A stretch of 23,585 nt of DNA from Phanerochaete sordida (taxonomy: Eukaryota > Basidiomycota > Agaricomycetes > Polyporales > Phanerochaetaceae). Shown piece after piece: positions 19,327 to 23,585 of the stretch. The position numbers and the translations under genes are program-made. The first letter of the stretch is position 1; each line of letters starts with the position of its first letter. The notes under the pieces were generated by a model that was not told the DNA's origin, searched no databases, and saw nothing but the letters and a program-made list of their open reading frames with translations. The stretch covers positions 1 to 23,585 of the forward strand of contig BPQB01000171.1 in the NCBI GenBank assembly GCA_019973155.2, read 5' to 3'.

Positions 19327-20161
19327 AACTCTCTGGAAAGCTGCGCAGCTTAACGGAAAGACATATTCCAAAAGGAGACAGCCCAAAAATGGACAGGGGA
19401 GGAGTTATTCACAAAAGAACGGCGGGGAGCCGAGTCTTTGCGGCTTTAGTGCGGCCTCCCTGTGCCGCCATCAGCGCATCAGCGCCACAAAGGAGACTCT
19501 GACCGGGCCAACCGGGTACCTGCCCGGGAAGCGCCCAATGCGGTCATGGGCATCAATTTCGCTTTTGGGGGCCATTCCTGCTGCTTCCCCTCGCTCCCCT
19601 GGCATTCTGTGGCCTCTAGAATATGTAGGTTAGTGTTTACTATGTATGTATAGTATAGAGGGAAGGCAGGGACCCAATTGGGCCGCTGTGGAATATAATA
19701 AATGATTGATTATACTTGATTTCGATTTTTCTGGCCCTGAAAGCGGCCTGCAGCCCTTTCCACTCGTTCTGAGCCCTTCCCAGCTATGTCAAAAGGTTAT
19801 CTAACCCTTACAAAAGCTGGACGAGAGATCCGGGGGCCCAGGGGTGGCAGGGAAGTGGTAGGGGACCTGCGAGGATCTGCCAAAAAAAAGTGTGAATATC
19901 CAGGGGCACGCACCTGGAATCTTATCGCATTAGGTGTAGGAACTGCCCTGCATACTTGCTTTTGCATCCCCCGCCTCCGTTCTCATGCGATCCTCCAGAT
20001 CTGGTCGTTTCCCACGGGCGCTTTTTGGCTGATTTCGACGAAATCGCCCAGATCGCAGCGCAACCGTTGAGAATGGCGCGGGCGCTGTATCTCAGATCGA
20101 TTCGCAGCCTATGAAAACGGGGGAGTACAGATTTGCAGGTAAATCGGTGGAGAAATGGTGG

Positions 20162-20246
20162 AGGTACATACCTGCAAAAGCGAAAAGTGGCCTTTGGTTT
20201 GCTTCTGGGCACTTCAGAACACCAAAGTGAAAGCAGGTATGTGCCT
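20162..20246. repeat. Inverted repeat with 57-nt loop
   Basis: AGGTACATACCTGC at 20162-20175 pairs with GCAGGTATGTGCCT at 20233-20246, 13 of 14 bases. The left arm is itself near-palindromic (AGGTA-CA-TACCT). No role is evident. Confidence 0.5.
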
Positions 20247-20600
20247 GGCTGCTGTAGGATAGGAGGACAGGTCCGGATATCTCAAACATGTAAGTACATA
20301 TCATTAGACCCTGTATGTAGCAGGAATCGCTCCAATACTGTGTGGATCCTTCTGGGTACCTGCATATATGGTGTTTTGGGCCCAAAGTGCCCAAAAATGC
20401 GCATTCCAGAGCCAGGAACATTGTGTTCCCACTATCCTACAGCTCCGAGACGTTGGATATAGTGTCATACAGCTCCAACACACATTCTGACGCATCCCCA
20501 GTAAGATTGAACAGCTGTGGGAGCTGCAGGAGCCTGGGGAATGCCCCCTGAACGCGATTTTGGAGGGTTTTGACCCCCTGTATAGATTCCCCTACGTGTT

Positions 20601-20676
20601 CCACGCGTCAAAACACCTTTCCCATGGTGCTACATACCAATGACACGTAAACGACGCGTCCGACGCGTCAGGGACG
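20601..20676. promoter_or_regulatory. Cluster of ACGCGT sites
   Basis: ACGCGT occurs at 20603-20608, 20654-20659 and 20663-20668; the last two are adjacent GACGCGTC palindromes with a 9-bp period. ACGTG or CACGT stands shortly before the first and the second. ACGCGT is the MluI cell-cycle box bound by MBF-type factors in ascomycete yeasts. A regulatory role here is only a suggestion. Confidence 0.3.
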
Positions 20677-21248
20677 CGATGAGGAAGGTATGGAAGCCCC
20701 TGTCCCTGGCGCATTAATTCCCCGAAATTCGAGCATAATTTCCAGGATATTGCTGGGCCCTAGAACCGCCCTGGGGCTCTCCATATGGGTTCTCCCCATG
20801 CTATAGTACCTATACGACGCGCTGTACCGTGCCCACACCCCATTGAAGGCCCAAGGGTGCCCCAGTGCACGCATTTGAAATTCATCGAAATTCCAGTTAA
20901 TTCCGTAATATATTCGCATCCCCTGGGGCACCCCCACAGATGAGGGTTAGTACTACAATACCTGCTAGCTACGATATCTACCACTTTGCCCCATATTCCA
21001 GGCCCTAGATGGAGCAGGGGAGCAGCTGGAATACTCCTGCCAGCCAAATCCTCGCTTATGGCGCTTATTTCCGTTTTGGGCAGGTGCCCAGCTTGGTGGC
21101 GCTAGGGCGCCAAATGCTTTCATCGCCGGCTCCCGGCGGGTATTTTGCGAATAGCGGGCTCAGTTTTGATCGGGAGGGGTACCTGTCAATGAGAGATATG
21201 ATATTTTCTATGCTCTCTACAACTTTGGTTTTCTGACATATGACCCCG

Positions 21249-21374
21249 GAAAAACATATGCCTTTTTAAAAAGAGGTCCCTCCCCTTTTGGCCCACATAC
21301 CCCTGGTAGCGTTTTTTGCAAAACGACTTACTACTATACTAGCTGCTTTTACAAAAACGCTACATGGACGGCTG
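21249..21374 (+). repeat. Left arm of structure B
   Basis: It begins GAAAAACATATGCC, then a CT/CCC-rich outer part, then the core GTAGCGTTTTTTGC...AAAAACGCTAC (21308-21365). Identity with the right arm ends after ATGGACGGCTG. The only mismatch is in AAAAAGAGGTCCC against AAAAAGAAGTCCC. Confidence 0.92.
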
Positions 21375-21500
21375 GAGTGGAAGCGCTACGACACCGGACT
21401 CCGTGCCATCGGCGAGGTATCTTTCAAGGGTTTAAGGGATAATCTCTGCTGCGTCACCGCCGAGTTGTTCCTCATCGACCGCGTGGGATATTTCGATTAA
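21375..21500 (+). pseudogene. Captured C-terminal-like coding scrap
   Basis: In frame from the arm, WKRYDTGLRAIGEVSFKG is followed by LCCVTAELFLIDRVGYFD and TAA at 21498-21500. It reads like a true protein end and lies 5' of the gag frame, in a different frame from it. It could be a host-gene fragment or retroelement leader that is open by chance. The family is not recognised. Confidence 0.35.
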
Positions 21501-21906
21501 ATAGTTTAAGGTGTAATAAATCATCGTGGATTCTTCTCTGCCGTACGATTGCTCGAACGACCCACACGTCTTTGTCCGATCACCCAACGGTCAACAGGGC
21601 ACCAACGTTCACATCGAGAACGGAAGCCAGAACCGCAGGTGCAGCAGTCAGCCGTGCCCTTATCACGAAAGTGCTCCCCGCTTTGGACCGCTACCAGCGC
21701 CAACGCGAACACGAATCGTCGAGCATCCGAACAGCACACAGTTGAGCTACTTTGCAGGCCGATCCATCAGCACCCCGAACACTCCCACGTCGAGCCCTGA
21801 ATCCGGGCCCGCCCGCGACAGCGACGTTTCCCTCGGTTCTCCCGCCTCGTACCACTCGCGCGTATCAACACCCTCGTCCTCGCCTCCTCCGCTCCCGCCG
21901 CCCGAC

Positions 21907-23184
21907 ATGTCCGGCCAAAACACTCCGCAGCCGCCCACCGGCTCGCAAACAGCTCAGGTCCCCGTAGCCCAAGCGCTCATCGCCATGGCCAGCTCGGTCC
22001 AACAAATGTCCGCCGACATCCGGCAACTCTCCATCGACATCCGAGCCCTCGCCACACAATCGCCGCTCGCACCTGCCCCCGCACCCGCGGTAAATGCAAC
22101 GGTCAATGCTGCAACACGTGAGATTGCCTTTGTCGAAAAACCGGTACCCTTCCGCGGCAAGTCAGCCGAAGCCACCAAGCACTTCCGCTCCGCCTACACG
22201 CTCTACGCCAACGGCTACAAGGAACGCTACGGCGCTCGCGACGCCCAAGGCAACTTCCAGCGCAACGCAAACGGTAACATCCTCATGGATGCCCCAAAAT
22301 GGATCACAGGCGCACTCTCGTTCATGCAGGACGACGCGGCCGAATGGGCACGCCCCTATCTCGAAGCCGCCGCCGAAAACCAAGTGATCTTCAACGGTAC
22401 CCGCGTCGAATTCTGGAAGCAGTTTAAAAACCGGTTCGAGCCCGCCAACGAGAAGGCTGATGCTATGAACAAGCTTCAGGCCTGCACTCAGGGTGATCGC
22501 CGGTTTGCCGAGTTCTTTGCCGAGTTCCAGGCTCTGGCAAGCTCGTTTGGTTTAAGCGACTTGAACCTAGCGGCCCGTCTGCGCACCAAGTTTAACGAGG
22601 ACTACCTGAAACGCATCTCGTACATCATCGTCCCCGCCACCGGCAAAGGTCCCAAGACATACGCAGAGCTGCAGGCAGCTGGCTACACCGTCGACCGCTC
22701 CAAGGACACCCTGCTCCAGGACCTTGCAACTCGTCAAGCTGACACCGGCAAGGCACGCGCAACCCCCTCGGCGCCAGTCCGCGTCTTCCGCGACCCCGAC
22801 ACCATGGAGATTGACGCCGCGTCTATCGACGAAGCGTTCAAGGGACTCCGCGGCAACGACCTCCGCAAGCAGTTCGATTCGGTCATGCGCGGCAGGTGCA
22901 GGGTCTGCGGCTCCAAAGGACACAAGGCGAACGACGCCCGGCACCGCGACCCCGTCTGCCACCACTGCCAAAGGAAAGGTCACTGGGTCGTCGTCTGCCG
23001 CTCCCGCATCGAAGGTCTCCCGCCCACGGCTCCGTCCCCCACGGCTAACATCCGCGCCAACGACACCGCGTCATCTGACTCGTCGTCCGGCTTGCCGACC
23101 GGCCCAAACACTCGCGAAGCAGACCTCGCAGCGCTCAAGGACTCCGTCGCGCTCATCGTCAAGCAGCTCGCATCTTTTCACTAA
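21907..23184 (+). CDS. Ty3/gypsy Gag, uninterrupted, 425 aa
   Basis: The frame is open from about 21523, but the first in-frame ATG is at 21907 (MSGQNTPQPPTGS), so I start it there; the 127 upstream codons are Pro/Ser-rich and may be leader. After a coiled-coil-like stretch (QQMSADIRQLSIDIRAL) comes the retrotransposon capsid region with PVPFRGKSAEATKHF, WARPYLEAA, VEFWKQFKNRF, FAEFFAEFQALASSFGL and LAARLRTKFNEDY. Two nucleocapsid knuckles follow: CRVCGSKGHKANDA, which lacks the fourth Cys, and CHHCQRKGHWVVVC, which is complete. Gag packages element RNA in cytoplasmic particles. It is the only long intact frame of the window. Unlike the decayed gypsy copies here it has no stop or frameshift, which suggests recent activity or selection. 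Confidence 0.9.
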   Translation: MSGQNTPQPPTGSQTAQVPVAQALIAMASSVQQMSADIRQLSIDIRALATQSPLAPAPAPAVNATVNAATREIAFVEKPVPFRGKSAEATKHFRSAYTLYANGYKERYGARDAQGNFQRNANGNILMDAPKWITGALSFMQDDAAEWARPYLEAAAENQVIFNGTRVEFWKQFKNRFEPANEKADAMNKLQACTQGDRRFAEFFAEFQALASSFGLSDLNLAARLRTKFNEDYLKRISYIIVPATGKGPKTYAELQAAGYTVDRSKDTLLQDLATRQADTGKARATPSAPVRVFRDPDTMEIDAASIDEAFKGLRGNDLRKQFDSVMRGRCRVCGSKGHKANDARHRDPVCHHCQRKGHWVVVCRSRIEGLPPTAPSPTANIRANDTASSDSSSGLPTGPNTREADLAALKDSVALIVKQLASFH

Positions 23185-23461
23185 GGGGCCGGAGTGACGC
23201 CGCATCGTCGACCCCTGCAACACCGCTCGGCCCGAATTCAACTCCGGCGCCCGTTTCTGTAGAACCTTCGGACATTTCGCACTCGCTACGCTCATGTACT
23301 ATATCTGTGCTCGATCCCTTCTCCAACCATTACCGTGTAGCAGTAAAGCTGACTGGAATCAATAAAACTACATATTCGCACGCCCACAATGATTGATTCT
23401 GGCGCCACGTCACTGTTCATACACGAAGACTTCTGCCGCCAACACAAAGTCTTCACGGTCA
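23181..23461 (+). pseudogene. Start of gypsy protease, truncated by the right arm
   Basis: Downstream of gag, in the -1 frame, PNSTPAPVSVEPSD and VAVKLTGINKT read as the leader of a protease. Between about 23375 and 23388 one extra base shifts the frame, and MIDSGATSLFIHEDF follows with the catalytic DSG at 23395-23403. The reading ends after 24 codons at the arm. The gag TAA followed by a -1 pro frame is usual for gypsy elements. With only this stub no enzyme can be made. Confidence 0.8.
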
Positions 23462-23585
23462 GCCGTCCATGTAGCGTTTTTGTAAAAGCAGCTAGTATAG
23501 TAGTAAGTCGTTTTGCAAAAAACGCTACCAGGGGTATGTGGGCCAAAAGGGGAGGGACTTCTTTTTAAAAAGGCATATGTTTTTC
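23460..23585 (-). repeat. Right arm of structure B
   Basis: It is the inverted copy of 21249-21374, 125 of 126 bases identical. It begins directly after protease codons and reaches the end of the window. Confidence 0.92.

Larger units (their letters stand above)
19327..21248. other. 1.9-kb spacer between structures A and B
   Basis: No coding frame is convincing. It holds an ATAATAAATGATTG stretch near 19695 that could be a polyadenylation region, a pair of inverted 14-bp arms (20162-20175 and 20233-20246), and an ACGCGT cluster. The sequence resembles intergenic DNA more than the TE nest to its left. Confidence 0.4.
21249..23585. mobile_element. Structure B: compact TIR element carrying gag
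   Basis: The 126-bp arms at 21249-21374 and 23460-23585 are inverted copies with one mismatch. The 2085-bp loop holds a C-terminal-looking coding scrap, an uninterrupted gag frame and the start of a protease. The right arm runs to the last base of the window, so it may continue outside. No transposase is encoded, so movement would need one in trans. The near-identical arms and open gag suggest it is young. Confidence 0.75.

Noticed and set aside
21526..21906. N-terminal extension of Gag from a GTG at 21526
   Set aside because: Nuclear fungal genes start at ATG almost without exception. The region is low-complexity Pro/Ser and the first in-frame ATG is 21907.
23160..23200. Programmed -1 frameshift signal between gag and protease
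   Set aside because: The protease frame is -1, but no clear slippery heptamer is seen at the overlap, and one copy cannot show function.
21288..23546. Paired frames starting in the B arms with the same first ~29 residues
   Set aside because: They are the translation of the inverted arms on the two strands and have no independent support as genes.
1..23585. tRNA or rRNA genes
   Set aside because: I looked for GTTCRANNC-type B boxes; the few GGTTCG words lie in gag or without a matching A box and cloverleaf.

Overview
The window looks like nuclear DNA of a filamentous basidiomycete, most likely an agaricomycete. The reasons are a Plavaka-type (KDZ-related) DNA transposase remnant with a short fungal-size intron, a chromodomain Ty3/gypsy element, a second Ty3/gypsy family, and no bacterial gene organisation. 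It is almost entirely transposable-element sequence in different stages of decay. I found no clearly intact host gene, tRNA, rRNA or CRISPR array. Species cannot be fixed from the sequence.

Two terminal-inverted-repeat structures frame the window. Structure A (121-19326) has arms of 184 and 157 bp, about 97% identical once a 27-bp duplication in the left arm is discounted, and a loop of about 18.9 kb. Structure B (21249 to the last base) has 126-bp arms with one mismatch and a loop of 2085 bp. The arms share a homologous quasi-palindromic 59-bp core (GTAGCG...GCTAC), so A and B belong to one family. In both, retrotransposon coding sequence starts directly at the inner edge of an arm: integrase in A, protease and gag in B. 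B is the youngest-looking object here: near-identical arms and an uninterrupted gag frame.

Region by region: 121-304 left arm A; 295-2071 3' half of a plus-strand gypsy element (integrase with two stops, then a 576-bp LTR); 2072-6093 a minus-strand chromodomain gypsy element carrying seven stops that are all explicable as C-to-T or G-to-A changes; 6094-6473 an AT-rich MITE; 7014-7757 a Plavaka transposase remnant; 7763-8138 the first copy of a roughly 376-bp repeat (family R); 8139-11643 decayed coding scraps including an LRR-like pseudogene; 11644-11968 an inverted R copy; 12474-14293 a third R copy split by a 1437-bp insertion with an A-rich 3' end and a 12-bp target duplication; 14816-15240 a second MITE with a foldback of CTATTTGAC-like motifs; 15241-19169 mostly featureless sequence with two decayed coding remnants; 19170-19326 right arm A; 19327-21248 unassigned sequence with an ACGCGT cluster; 21249-23585 structure B with gag.

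The layers give a relative history: gypsy elements, R copies and MITEs accumulated and decayed inside or next to A, a target-primed-like insertion later split one R copy, and B arose recently. The most unusual object is B: a compact TIR structure carrying a gag frame, the first codons of a retroviral-type protease, and what looks like the C-terminus of another protein.
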